Below, one piece after another: positions 1 to 6,975 of a stretch of 12,200 bases of DNA. The position numbers and the translations under genes were made by a program. This DNA is from Chloroflexota bacterium (GTDB lineage Bacteria; Chloroflexota; Dehalococcoidia; GIF9; UBA5629): assembly GCA_016875975.1 (NCBI GenBank), contig VGOF01000028.1:1-12200 (forward strand). The letters run 5' to 3'. The notes under the pieces are model-generated. The model was given only the letters and a program-made list of their open reading frames with translations, had not been told where the DNA came from and made no database searches. Each line of letters opens with the position of its first letter. The stretch's first letter is position 1.

Positions 1-1
1 A

Positions 2-376
2 GGCTGGATAGGTCCCAGCCCCTGGGCTTCATGGGACGAAACCAACAACCAGGGCATCCAGGTGATGCGGCAGCAGTTTGAGAAGAACAAACGAGAAGAC
101 TTCGACAAGCAGAATGTCTACTGCGGCTCCTTCATAGGTGCTTTGTTGATGAAACACGCTTTTGAGAAGACGGTAGACAGGTATGGATGGGATGGCATCA
201 CCGGTGAGAACATGCTCAAAGTGCTGGAGGAGACCAAGGACTTTGACGCTATGGGTATGACCAAGATGAGCTTCTCCCCCGAGTTGCGACATGGTCTCTT
301 TTGCAAGATCTATGAGATGAAGCAGGGCAAGATACTGCCCCTCACCGATTGGAGGCAAGCGACCCACCTCAAGTAA
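2..376 (+). CDS. ABC transporter substrate-binding protein, LIV type (C-terminal part, cut by window start)
   Basis: The reading frame is open from base 2 to the TAA at 374-376, giving the last 124 residues of a larger protein, so the true start lies outside the window. The visible part contains features of the C-terminal lobe of periplasmic-binding-fold receptors for branched-chain amino acids or related carboxylates: a GALLMKHAFEKTVDRYG helix, an 'ITGENMLKVLEE' helix, and near the end a 'KIYEMKQGKILPLTDW' segment. The role inferred is extracytoplasmic capture of a ligand for a LIV-type importer. The next gene, 24 bases downstream on the same strand, is a LivF-like ATPase, which supports the call. 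The ligand cannot be read from sequence; LIV-type receptors of anaerobes often bind aromatic or fatty acids instead of amino acids. Confidence 0.72.
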   Translation, partial: GWIGPSPWASWDETNNQGIQVMRQQFEKNKREDFDKQNVYCGSFIGALLMKHAFEKTVDRYGWDGITGENMLKVLEETKDFDAMGMTKMSFSPELRHGLFCKIYEMKQGKILPLTDWRQATHLK

Positions 377-400
377 TTTTTTGGCCATCGAGGAGAAACA

Positions 401-1195
401 GTGCTCAGGTTGGATAACATTGAAGTCAAATACAGCAATGTGATACTGGTGCTCAAGGGAGTATCGCTCAAGGTGGAGCCAGGGGGTGTTGTGGCACTCC
501 TTGGTTCCAACGGCGCGGGCAAAACCACTACACTGAAAGCCATATCGGGTATCCTCCATACTGAGCTGGGCGAAATCACCGATGGCAGCATCCAGTTCAA
601 CGAATCGAGAATAGACACTCTCAGCCCGGAGGAAATCGTCAAGATGGGCATAGTTCAGGTGGCCGAAGGGCGACGCTTGTTCCAGCATCTCACTGTGGAG
701 GAGAATCTAAGGGTTGGCGCCTACGTCAGGCATAATGGTAAGACCATCAGGGAGGATTTACAGACCGTGTATTCTTACTTTCCACGGCTAAGAGACCTGG
801 AAGGCCGGGTCAGTGGCTTCCTCTCCGGTGGGGAACAGCAGATGCTGGTTATCGGCAGCGCTCTCATGGGACACCCCTCGCTGATGTGTCTGGATGAGCC
901 TTCTCTGGGCCTGGCTCCGCACATGGTCAAGGAGATATTCGAGATCGTGAAGCGGATAAATACCGAGGAGAAGACGTCCATCCTGTTGGTAGAGCAGAAT
1001 GCCCGTGCTGCGCTGGGCATAGCTGACTATGGCTACGTATTGGAGAGCGGCAGAGTAGTGCTCGATGGCCCAGCCGTCAAGCTGGAGCAAAACGAAGACA
1101 TCAAAGAGTTTTACCTCGGCCTGAGCGAGGTGGGCAAACGAAAAAGCTATAGGGATGTGAAGCATTACCGCCGCCGCAAACGGTGGCTATCGTAG
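401..1195 (+). CDS. livF: LIV-type ABC transporter ATP-binding protein (LivF-like)
   Basis: A 264-residue cytoplasmic ATPase that would power a branched-chain amino acid type importer. All ABC motifs are visible: Walker A GSNGAGKT (residues 35-42), signature LSGGEQQ (141-147), Walker B LMCLDE (161-166), and the LivF-typical 'LLVEQNA' segment in which Gln stands at the H-loop position. The 'VAEGRRLFQHLTVEENL' stretch (87-103) is also typical of LivF and not LivG. The start is GTG at 401, preceded by AGGAGA at 391-396. The length is slightly above the usual 235-240 residues because of a basic C-terminal tail (KRKSYRDVKHYRRRKRW) whose role I do not know. It follows the substrate-binding protein gene by 24 bases, so the two are probably one operon; permease and LivG genes would lie upstream of the window. 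Confidence 0.9.
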   Translation: MLRLDNIEVKYSNVILVLKGVSLKVEPGGVVALLGSNGAGKTTTLKAISGILHTELGEITDGSIQFNESRIDTLSPEEIVKMGIVQVAEGRRLFQHLTVEENLRVGAYVRHNGKTIREDLQTVYSYFPRLRDLEGRVSGFLSGGEQQMLVIGSALMGHPSLMCLDEPSLGLAPHMVKEIFEIVKRINTEEKTSILLVEQNARAALGIADYGYVLESGRVVLDGPAVKLEQNEDIKEFYLGLSEVGKRKSYRDVKHYRRRKRWLS

Positions 1196-1225
1196 AGTGA
1201 TACACGCCATTACAAGCACGAAGAT

Positions 1226-1254
1226 TTGCAAAAGAAGCCTTGCTAGGCTAACAT
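1226..1254 (+). promoter_or_regulatory. Putative sigma-70 promoter with small inverted repeat, upstream of XRE-cupin gene
   Basis: TTGCAA (1226-1231) and TAACAT (1249-1254) are separated by exactly 17 bases and lie about 20 bases before the ATG at 1273. Each box matches 4 of 6 consensus bases. The spacer holds an inverted repeat AGCCT-TGCT-AGGCT (1236-1249), which could be an autoregulatory operator for the downstream HTH protein. This is inference from spacing and symmetry only. Confidence 0.35.
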
Positions 1255-1272
1255 GTCTAATCGGACGAGAGT

Positions 1273-1866
1273 ATGGTTCCTGAAATCACCCGGAACATCG
1301 GCGCTGCCGTAAGGAGCGCCCGGCAATCTTTGAACATCTCCATCAGAGAGCTGGCTCGCCGCTCAGGCCTGTCCGCCACCGCCATCTGGAAGATAGAACG
1401 CGGCCAGATGACCCCCAGCGTGGTGGTTATGGTACACATCGCGCATGGGCTGGGCATGAAGCTAACCGAGCTGCTTGACCCGGTACTGGAAGAGGAAAAT
1501 GTGGTGCATACCACACGCGGTTCCAGGGTCAGCAGCGGCGCTAAAGACCTGCGCGACGTGGCAGAGATTGTATCCGGTGCCTCTCGCTCCTGGATAATCC
1601 AGGCCGCCGAACATACGCTGAAAAAAGGGGCTAAAAGCGGCAGACAGCCTATGGAGCACAGTGGAGAGGAAATGGTCTATTGCCTCGAGGGGCACGTGCA
1701 ATATATCATCGACGGCAAGATTTATACTCTCAAACCAGGTGACTCGCTGCACTTCAAGGCGCAGCTACCACACACCTGGCAAAATGTCCATAACGGCAGC
1801 TCACGCATGCTTCTGGTGGTAGTCCCACCCCGCGGAGCTACTCGCCATGCCGAACCCCCCAACTAA
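1273..1866 (+). CDS. XRE-family transcriptional regulator with C-terminal cupin domain
   Basis: A 197-residue cytoplasmic DNA-binding regulator. Residues about 8-68 form an HTH_3/XRE domain (IRELARRSGLSATAIWKIE), and residues about 118-186 form a small cupin barrel. The cupin shows His129, Glu133, the GHVQYIIDGKIYTLKPGD strand pair (140-157) and His167 in 'LPHTWQN', so metal or ligand binding is plausible. Length and order match the widespread HTH-cupin class (PuuR/SutR-like), whose cupin senses a small molecule. The ATG at 1273 is the first good start; the upstream 77 bases hold a candidate promoter. The gene is convergent with the SDR gene ending at 1874, with only 7 bases between stop codons. 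A role in controlling the neighbouring transport or catabolic genes is an inference from position. Confidence 0.88.
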   Translation: MVPEITRNIGAAVRSARQSLNISIRELARRSGLSATAIWKIERGQMTPSVVVMVHIAHGLGMKLTELLDPVLEEENVVHTTRGSRVSSGAKDLRDVAEIVSGASRSWIIQAAEHTLKKGAKSGRQPMEHSGEEMVYCLEGHVQYIIDGKIYTLKPGDSLHFKAQLPHTWQNVHNGSSRMLLVVVPPRGATRHAEPPN

Positions 1867-1873
1867 GTACCGC

Positions 1874-2647
1874 CTAAACCGTCCCGAATATCTCTCTGCA
1901 GGCTTGTTCGTTCAGCACCTGACCTGTCAGGCTGGGGTCATGCGCTGCTAATAGAACTGCATACTTGCCCCACATCTCGGCTGTCTGCCAGCCACTGGTA
2001 TCAACACCCGGCAAGAAAGTGCGCACTGCCTCGGTTACCGTGAGGTCAAGTCGCAGCGCATTCACCGCAATATTGTGTTTGCGCATCTCTTTTGCCAGGC
2101 CCAGCGTAAACCGCTCCAACCCCGCCTTGGTCACACCGTAGGCTATGCTGCCCTTTATCAGCACGTTGCCTGCTGCCGACGATATATTGATGATGCTGCC
2201 GCTCTGGCGTTCTATCATACCCGGCAGCACTGCCTTGGTACACAAAAATACTCCTCGCAGGTTAACCGCCATTATCAAATCCCATTTTTTGACGGTCAAG
2301 TCCATAAAGGATTCCGGTGTGGTGATACCAGCATTGTTGACCAGTATGTCCACCTTGCCATATTTATCAGTGACCGTAGATACCATCGCATCCACGTCGT
2401 CTTCGCGGGTGATATCCAGTCGGACTGGCATGGCTTCGCCGCCAAAGGCGCGTATTTCTTCAACTGTGGCGTGGATGGTTCCTGGCAGCTTGCTCTGTCG
2501 CTCTGCTTCAGTGCGGGCTGCCACCACCACTTCAGCGCCGGCGCGCGCCATCTCTAGGGCAATTGCCTTGCCTATGCCCCGGCTGCTCCCCGTCACTATG
2601 GCAACTTTGCCCGCTAGTTTTGCTCTTTGCTTTTCCATGTCCCCCAT
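1874..2647 (-). CDS. SDR-family NAD(P)-dependent oxidoreductase (second SDR of leftward operon)
   Basis: A 257-residue classical short-chain dehydrogenase/reductase, expected to act in the cytoplasm on a hydroxy/keto pair. The nucleotide-binding motif TGSSRGIG is at residues 19-26, NNAG at 104-107, and the catalytic tetrad is Asn129, Ser157, Tyr170, Lys174. An Arg after strand beta-2 ('VVVAARTE', Arg45) suggests NADP(H) preference. An insertion around residues 50-60 (QSKLPGTIH) lengthens the region after beta-2. It follows the other SDR gene by 24 bases in the same frame and is probably cotranscribed. The ATG at 2647 has no strong ribosome binding site; a second ATG is three codons downstream. 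A 3-hydroxyacyl-CoA dehydrogenase or FabG-like role is plausible given the MaoC and CoA-transferase genes nearby, but the substrate is unknown. Confidence 0.85.
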   Translation of the reverse strand: MGDMEKQRAKLAGKVAIVTGSSRGIGKAIALEMARAGAEVVVAARTEAERQSKLPGTIHATVEEIRAFGGEAMPVRLDITREDDVDAMVSTVTDKYGKVDILVNNAGITTPESFMDLTVKKWDLIMAVNLRGVFLCTKAVLPGMIERQSGSIINISSAAGNVLIKGSIAYGVTKAGLERFTLGLAKEMRKHNIAVNALRLDLTVTEAVRTFLPGVDTSGWQTAEMWGKYAVLLAAHDPSLTGQVLNEQACREIFGTV

Positions 2648-2671
2648 CAGATGCTCACGCTGGAGTCGCTG

Positions 2672-3430
2672 TTAAATTCCAGGTGCTGTCCCTATGCTCA
2701 GCCCTCCGCAGACTGAAAGGCATTGACCAGTAATGTATTCAGCTTCGTCAGACACTAGAAACAACACGGCATTGGCTATGTCGGCTGGCTGAGCGATACG
2801 CCCAAGGGGAATTCGCTTCTCCACTAGCTCCCTGTAGTGGTCGAGGAACCTCTTATTGCCAAGCGTCTCAACTGCGCCTGGCGATACAGCGTTCACATTG
2901 ATTTTGAAAGGTGCGAACTCTAGCGCCAGGCTTCGGGTTAAGCTAATAATGCCGCCTTTTGAAGCATTGTAGTGAACCTGGTCTGGCATACCGCCGTATG
3001 CCGCCACTGAGGCAATGTTCACTATCTTGCCGTAGCTCTGCTTTTGCATGTGTGGAGCAACTGCCTGTACCATCAGGAAATAGCCCTTGAGATTTATGTT
3101 CAAAATCTTATCCCATGTCTCTTCGGTTATCTCAGTGACCTTTGACATGCGGTGGATGCCCGCATTATTAACCAGGATATCAATCCTCTTGAAGTGCGAT
3201 ATCGCCTCATCTACCACGGCTTGAACCTCTGGCTTCTTGGAAGTGTCAGCTTGCAGTGCTATGGCGTCAGTCCCTTTCTCCTTAAGGCTTTTTGCTACAC
3301 CGTTTGCCATGTCCAGTTTCACATCCACGACCGCTATTCTGGCACCTTCCTCGGCTAGCCGAGTGGCAATGCCTTCACCGATACCCTGAGCTGCACCGGT
3401 TACTATGGCTACTTTATCCTTGACTCGCAT
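2672..3430 (-). CDS. SDR-family oxidoreductase, FabG-like (first SDR of leftward operon)
   Basis: A 252-residue classical SDR. With the start used here, TGAAQGIG is at residues 11-18, NNAG at 88-91, and the catalytic tetrad is Asn113, Ser141, Tyr154, Lys158. Asp36 at the end of beta-2 ('IAVVDVK') suggests NAD(H) preference, so the pair of SDRs may use different cofactors. The start is ATG at 3430 because AGGAGA lies 7 bases upstream (3438-3443) and the upstream gene ends at 3444. The frame is open further upstream to 3535, but that extension would overlap the preceding gene and lies outside the SDR fold. The role inferred is oxidation of a hydroxyacyl-CoA or related alcohol in the same pathway as the divergent MaoC and CoA-transferase genes; no substrate can be assigned. 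Confidence 0.88.
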   Translation of the reverse strand: MRVKDKVAIVTGAAQGIGEGIATRLAEEGARIAVVDVKLDMANGVAKSLKEKGTDAIALQADTSKKPEVQAVVDEAISHFKRIDILVNNAGIHRMSKVTEITEETWDKILNINLKGYFLMVQAVAPHMQKQSYGKIVNIASVAAYGGMPDQVHYNASKGGIISLTRSLALEFAPFKINVNAVSPGAVETLGNKRFLDHYRELVEKRIPLGRIAQPADIANAVLFLVSDEAEYITGQCLSVCGGLSIGTAPGI

Positions 3431-3443
3431 CAGCATATCTCCT

Positions 3444-4028
3444 CTACGGCTTCTTGTATATGAAGCCGCCATAGCAATGGTCATCGCCTTTACACAGACA
3501 TGCTTCATCCTTGAAACCGACAATTCCCTTATCAAGTTCTTTGTAAGCCGTGATGTAGCCCTCTATAATCGGGCGACAGTAGCTTTTCATCCCCGGTGGG
3601 CGGAGGCTATGGAAGGCACATGATTTGCGATAGATCATGACATTTTCGTCGTCGTATTCGGAGTAATTGTCGGAAGAAGTAACACCCCCGTAAGCATGGT
3701 TAAGGTCCTGGTAATGTGCCATCTGCTCGGCTGTCTGCCTGTCAGTTCCTAGAGCTTGGAGGCGGCGTTTCATCTGTGCTCTCCCCATATAATAGCCGAT
3801 TGTCCTGGCTGCCTCCTCAGCCTCCTTTTCCCCCCACTTACGTTCAATATATCCTAGCAGAGCATAGATCCATGCCGTTCGTGCCCGAGTTAGAGTGAAG
3901 GCGATGTCATCTGTCGTCAACTCGTCTATTGGAATAAGATAGGATTCCAATTGCCTTATACGCTCCTCGCTAATTCTGCCAGGATAGAAACGGTTGGTTT
4001 TGGTGGATTGGTATTTCTCGCTTTTCAT
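3444..4028 (-). CDS. Cys-rich protein, weakly ATC-hydrolase/V4R-like; function unknown
   Basis: A 194-residue soluble protein, first gene of the leftward operon. The start chosen is ATG at 4028 because AAGGGGG sits 5 bases upstream (4034-4040); an in-frame GTG at 4052 is less likely. There is no signal peptide or membrane segment. The N-terminal half is helical (RARTAWIYALLGYIERKW). The C-terminal third has five cysteines (137, 151, 177, 179, 185) and ends in 'CLCKGDDHCYGGFIY', a pattern resembling the ends of L-2-amino-thiazoline-4-carboxylate hydrolase-like and V4R small-molecule-binding proteins. I assign only this loose resemblance. The 13-base gap to the downstream SDR and the promoter at 4061-4089 indicate an operon. 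It could be a hydrolase or a ligand- or metal-binding accessory of the pathway. Confidence 0.7.
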   Translation of the reverse strand: MKSEKYQSTKTNRFYPGRISEERIRQLESYLIPIDELTTDDIAFTLTRARTAWIYALLGYIERKWGEKEAEEAARTIGYYMGRAQMKRRLQALGTDRQTAEQMAHYQDLNHAYGGVTSSDNYSEYDDENVMIYRKSCAFHSLRPPGMKSYCRPIIEGYITAYKELDKGIVGFKDEACLCKGDDHCYGGFIYKKP

Positions 4029-4060
4029 TGTAACCCCCTTTAGCTGGTTCACTATGCTTT

Positions 4061-4089
4061 ATATTATATTAACGATTGTTTTACGTCAA
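4061..4089 (-). promoter_or_regulatory. Putative promoter and operator of the leftward operon
   Basis: On the minus strand TTGACG (bases 4084-4089) is followed after 17 bases by TAATAT (4061-4066), or after 15 bases by TATAAT (4063-4068), about 33 bases before the ATG at 4028. Between the boxes lies ACAATCGTTAA (4069-4079), which recurs as ATAATCGTTGA in the divergent promoter. The segment 4069-4089 is also an inverted repeat TTAACG-N9-CGTCAA, a likely repressor site. Confidence 0.5.
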
Positions 4090-4172
4090 TATAGCCAGAG
4101 GCTTGTGGCACATAGGTGAGGCCAGCATTATCAACGCTGAGGCTGGGGCTGTGATATTTTGTTAGAAAATTG

Positions 4173-4187
4173 TATAATAATCGTTGA
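4173..4187 (+). promoter_or_regulatory. Putative -10 element and operator-like box before the MaoC gene
   Basis: A perfect TATAAT (4173-4178) lies 30 bases upstream of the ATG at 4208; the -35 region is weak (TGTGAT at 4150-4155, 17-base spacer), so an activator may be needed. ATAATCGTTGA (4177-4187) overlaps the -10 end and the expected start of transcription. It matches 9 of 11 bases of the box inside the divergent promoter, in the same orientation relative to each transcript. Confidence 0.4.
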
Positions 4188-4207
4188 CACAAAGGGGGTA
4201 ATTAGAG

Positions 4208-5485
4208 ATGGGAACTGAAAACAGGTGGGAAGGTCATCCACGGCTACAAACTGCTGGGCCGAGGAAAGCGCCGCAGGTGGTCAAGGTAGCTCCGGAGATG
4301 CTGGAGCGCAGGAAGTTCAGGGAAAACAAACCGTGGCAGATTCCTCCCAATCGGTTTTATTTCAATACTCAGGCTACTAAGGACCAGATAAGGCACTTCG
4401 TTGAAGGCATGGGCGATGATAACCCCCTTTTTACCAACGCCGAGTACGCTAAGAAGGCTAGATACGGCAAGGTTATCGCTCCAGGCTCCTATCTCTACAC
4501 CATCATGTGGTCTAGCCTCTCAGGTGGTCTACCAGGGCTGCATGAATGGTACAGCGGCGGCGATTGGGAGTGGTACCTGCCAATTTATGAAGGCGACGAG
4601 TTCACTGCTGTCAACGTGGTGCGCGACCTGGTGATAAAGCAAGGCAGGAGCACTGGCGGCAATATCTACATCGATTACGGCGATGTCATTTACATCAACC
4701 AGCACGGCCAAATCGTAGGCAAAGAGCTGTATCATGGCGTCTGGGTAGAGAGAGAAGCATCTGGCTCAGCAGGCAAATATCTTTCTATACCCAGGCCTAA
4801 ACTGGGTAAGGAGGACTGGATAAAGATACTCGATGCCTATGCCGATGAGGAGCGTAGAGGTGCCGTGCCAAGATACTGGGAGGATGTGCAGGTGGGGGAT
4901 AAGGTGGGACCTATGATTAAAGGGCCGCTTACCGTCAGGGACGAAATCGCCTGGCTCATGGGAGCAGGCTCTCCGTTCTTGCGGGCACATAAGCTGGAAT
5001 TTCAGTTCGAGATGAAGCATCCCAAGGCGCTGGAGTATGTGGATGAGCTAGGGGAGGCCGATGTACCAGAGCTGGTTCATATCTTCGACGAGTATGCCAA
5101 AGCCATCGGCATAGAGAAGGCTTATGATTATGGGTGCCAGAGGATGAGCTGGATGTGCAACCTGTTCACAAATTGGATGGGAGATGACGCCTTCTTGTGG
5201 AAAATGAGCGGCGACCTGCGTGTATTTAACCAGATGGGCGATATCACCACTTTCGAAGGCAAGGTGATCAAGAAATATATAGAGGGCGGTAAATGTTGTG
5301 TGGACATTGAGTCCTGGGCCAAGAACCAGAGAGATGAATGGTCGATGCCACCCCGAATGTCCACGGTGATTTTGCCTTCTATGGAGCATGGGCCGGTGGC
5401 CTATCCCCAACCCTCGCCCCAACTGGTGGAAGAAGTGAGGAAAGCCCGACCACTCGACGAAATGATTAAGGAAGGTCTTATCTAA
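4208..5485 (+). CDS. MaoC-like acyl dehydratase, double hot-dog (FAS1-DH-like N-terminal + MaoC-like C-terminal)
   Basis: A 425-residue protein predicted to hydrate enoyl-CoA or dehydrate 3-hydroxyacyl-CoA substrates in the cytoplasm. Residues about 50-185 form a FAS1-like dehydratase hot dog carrying the overhang motif GMGDDNPLFTNAEYA (67-81) and 'GKVIAPGSY'. The Asp and Asn of the motif are present, but the position of the hydratase-2 His is Phe75, as is common in this N-terminal domain. A second hot dog begins about residue 215 with 'WEDVQVGDKVG' and runs to about 400; its overhang segment (IAWLMGAGSPFLRAH) lacks the D-x-N-P-x-H signature, so the active site is not obvious. AAGGGGG (4192-4197) precedes the ATG. 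It begins the rightward operon, followed by the CoA-transferase gene. Substrate unknown. Confidence 0.82.
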   Translation: MGTENRWEGHPRLQTAGPRKAPQVVKVAPEMLERRKFRENKPWQIPPNRFYFNTQATKDQIRHFVEGMGDDNPLFTNAEYAKKARYGKVIAPGSYLYTIMWSSLSGGLPGLHEWYSGGDWEWYLPIYEGDEFTAVNVVRDLVIKQGRSTGGNIYIDYGDVIYINQHGQIVGKELYHGVWVEREASGSAGKYLSIPRPKLGKEDWIKILDAYADEERRGAVPRYWEDVQVGDKVGPMIKGPLTVRDEIAWLMGAGSPFLRAHKLEFQFEMKHPKALEYVDELGEADVPELVHIFDEYAKAIGIEKAYDYGCQRMSWMCNLFTNWMGDDAFLWKMSGDLRVFNQMGDITTFEGKVIKKYIEGGKCCVDIESWAKNQRDEWSMPPRMSTVILPSMEHGPVAYPQPSPQLVEEVRKARPLDEMIKEGLI

Positions 5486-5524
5486 AACTCTCTGGTGTAG
5501 TTGGTTACTAACTGGGGAATCGCT

Positions 5525-6826
5525 ATGGCAGCAGATTGGCAAAAAGAGTATAAGCGTAAGTTCATCTCGGCGGAAGAAGCAGCCGGGATGGCGAAATCCG
5601 GCGATACCGTGGTATTCACCATGGGACGGGAAGCCTTTGCCATCGGCTTGGCCATAGCCGCGCGCAAAGATGAACTCAAAAATGTTACCATCATTGCCCC
5701 CCATCCTGCCTATGACTTTGGTTGGTATGATGAGGGCTGGCAGGACTCCTTCAAGGTCAAGGTGGCTATGCCCACAGCTACCTGCCAGGAGGCACTAGAT
5801 GCTGGCAGATGCGACCTGATACCATTGCCCATTGCCAGCGGCCTGATCAAAGAACCAGACATTGTCCTTACTGAAGTGTCACCTCCTGATGACAACGGAC
5901 TTTGCAGCTTCGGCCAATCGCTGTGGAATAAAAAGACGCAGATAAAGGAAGGCAAGATAAAAATCGCCGAGGTAAACAAGAAGCTTATCAGAACCTACGG
6001 TGACAATTTTATCCATTTCTCTGAGCTGGACTACTTTGTGGAGCATGTCTCCGCAGGTCAGGGCATGACTGTGGGCAGCTTGGCGGGAAGGGCCAAGCGA
6101 GAGCCGCCAGCTTATCTCAAGGACATCGCTGGCTATGTTTCTGAGCTTATCAGGGATGGCGATACCATTCAGATCGGTGTAGGCCGTACCACTGAGCCAT
6201 TGGTCCTGCTGGGCATGCTTGATGATAAGCACGACATCGGATATCACTCCGAGGCCACTCCACCCGGCATTATCACGCTGGTGAAAAAAGGTATCATCAA
6301 CGGCCGCCTCAAGACTATCAATACGGGCAAGGTCACGGTGACATCACTGGGCGGAGGCTCCAAGGAGGAAATGATGTGGGCCGCTAACAACCCTTTATTT
6401 GAACTTGTGGATGTGGACTACCTGGAGGATGTAAGCGTTATCGCTGCCAACGACAATATGGTGGCTATAAATAATGCACTGTTAATACAGCTTGATGGCA
6501 CCGTCAGTGCCGAGTCTATCGGTCGGAGACTTATGGCAGCAGCCGGGGGACAGACGGCATTCGTCGTAGGTGCTCTCATGTCCAAAGGCGGAAGGTCAAT
6601 TACGGTCCTCCCGTCCACCAGCCGGGGCTTTTCCCGTATCGTTCTCCTCTTTGAGCCGGGCACGGTAGTCACCATTCCCCGCAACCTTACTGATTATGTG
6701 GTCACCGAATACGGCATAGCTCATCTACGCCAGAAAACGCTGAGGGAGCGGGCACAGGAGCTTATAGCCATTGCCCATCCCGATTTCCGAGCTGGGCTTA
6801 AAAAACAAGCCTCCGAGCTATTCTAA
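5525..6826 (+). CDS. Acetyl-CoA hydrolase/transferase family protein (family I CoA-transferase, 4-hydroxybutyrate CoA-transferase-like)
   Basis: A 433-residue enzyme that moves CoA from an acyl-CoA donor to a carboxylate, or hydrolyses acyl-CoA. The N-terminal half carries the family start (KFISAEEAAGMAKSGDTVV); the C-terminal half has 'QIGVGRTTEPL', the 'GYHSE' motif whose Glu243 is the expected covalent catalytic residue, the 'SLGGGSKEE' loop, and the conserved end 'DYVVTEYGIAHLRQKTLRERA'. The ATG at 5525 is preferred because GGGGA (5514-5518) precedes it at good spacing; a TTG at 5501 is the alternative. It lies 39 bases after the MaoC gene and is probably cotranscribed. The role inferred is activation of the imported acid to its CoA thioester, or product release. 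Key residues are intact, so it is likely functional. Confidence 0.9.
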   Translation: MAADWQKEYKRKFISAEEAAGMAKSGDTVVFTMGREAFAIGLAIAARKDELKNVTIIAPHPAYDFGWYDEGWQDSFKVKVAMPTATCQEALDAGRCDLIPLPIASGLIKEPDIVLTEVSPPDDNGLCSFGQSLWNKKTQIKEGKIKIAEVNKKLIRTYGDNFIHFSELDYFVEHVSAGQGMTVGSLAGRAKREPPAYLKDIAGYVSELIRDGDTIQIGVGRTTEPLVLLGMLDDKHDIGYHSEATPPGIITLVKKGIINGRLKTINTGKVTVTSLGGGSKEEMMWAANNPLFELVDVDYLEDVSVIAANDNMVAINNALLIQLDGTVSAESIGRRLMAAAGGQTAFVVGALMSKGGRSITVLPSTSRGFSRIVLLFEPGTVVTIPRNLTDYVVTEYGIAHLRQKTLRERAQELIAIAHPDFRAGLKKQASELF

Positions 6827-6975
6827 TCAACAGGCTTTCGGAACCTCGAATCCGTGATATGGCACCCTTCTCCCTTCCCCGTCTATGAGTTGTGCCCAAG
6901 AAATCTGGGCAGGGGGTTGTTGGTAGGTTGAAAGCCAATAAGGGCAAAGCTATAATTTGCAGGTTCCAAACAATC
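6827..6975. other. Intergenic gap between CoA-transferase gene and chimeric pseudogene
   Basis: No convincing gene, terminator or repeat was found in these 149 bases. An open frame reaches back from the chimeric gene to an ATG-like start at 6892, but the family N-terminus begins at 6976, so the upstream extension is probably not coding. Confidence 0.4.

Noticed and set aside
401..1195. Gln in place of the usual H-loop His in the ABC ATPase as a possible defect
   Set aside because: 'VEQN' at this place is normal for the LivF family, so it is not a broken residue.
2075..2675. Plus-strand open frames opposite the SDR genes
   Set aside because: They are antisense to clear SDR genes with intact motifs and have no family resemblance.
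3431..3535. Longer start for the FabG-like SDR at 3535
   Set aside because: It would overlap the upstream gene by over 90 bases, while AGGAGA is placed correctly for the ATG at 3430 and the SDR fold begins there.
6892..6975. N-terminal extension of the chimeric frame from 6892
   Set aside because: The radical SAM family N-terminus starts at the ATG at 6976; the extension has no family match that I recognise.
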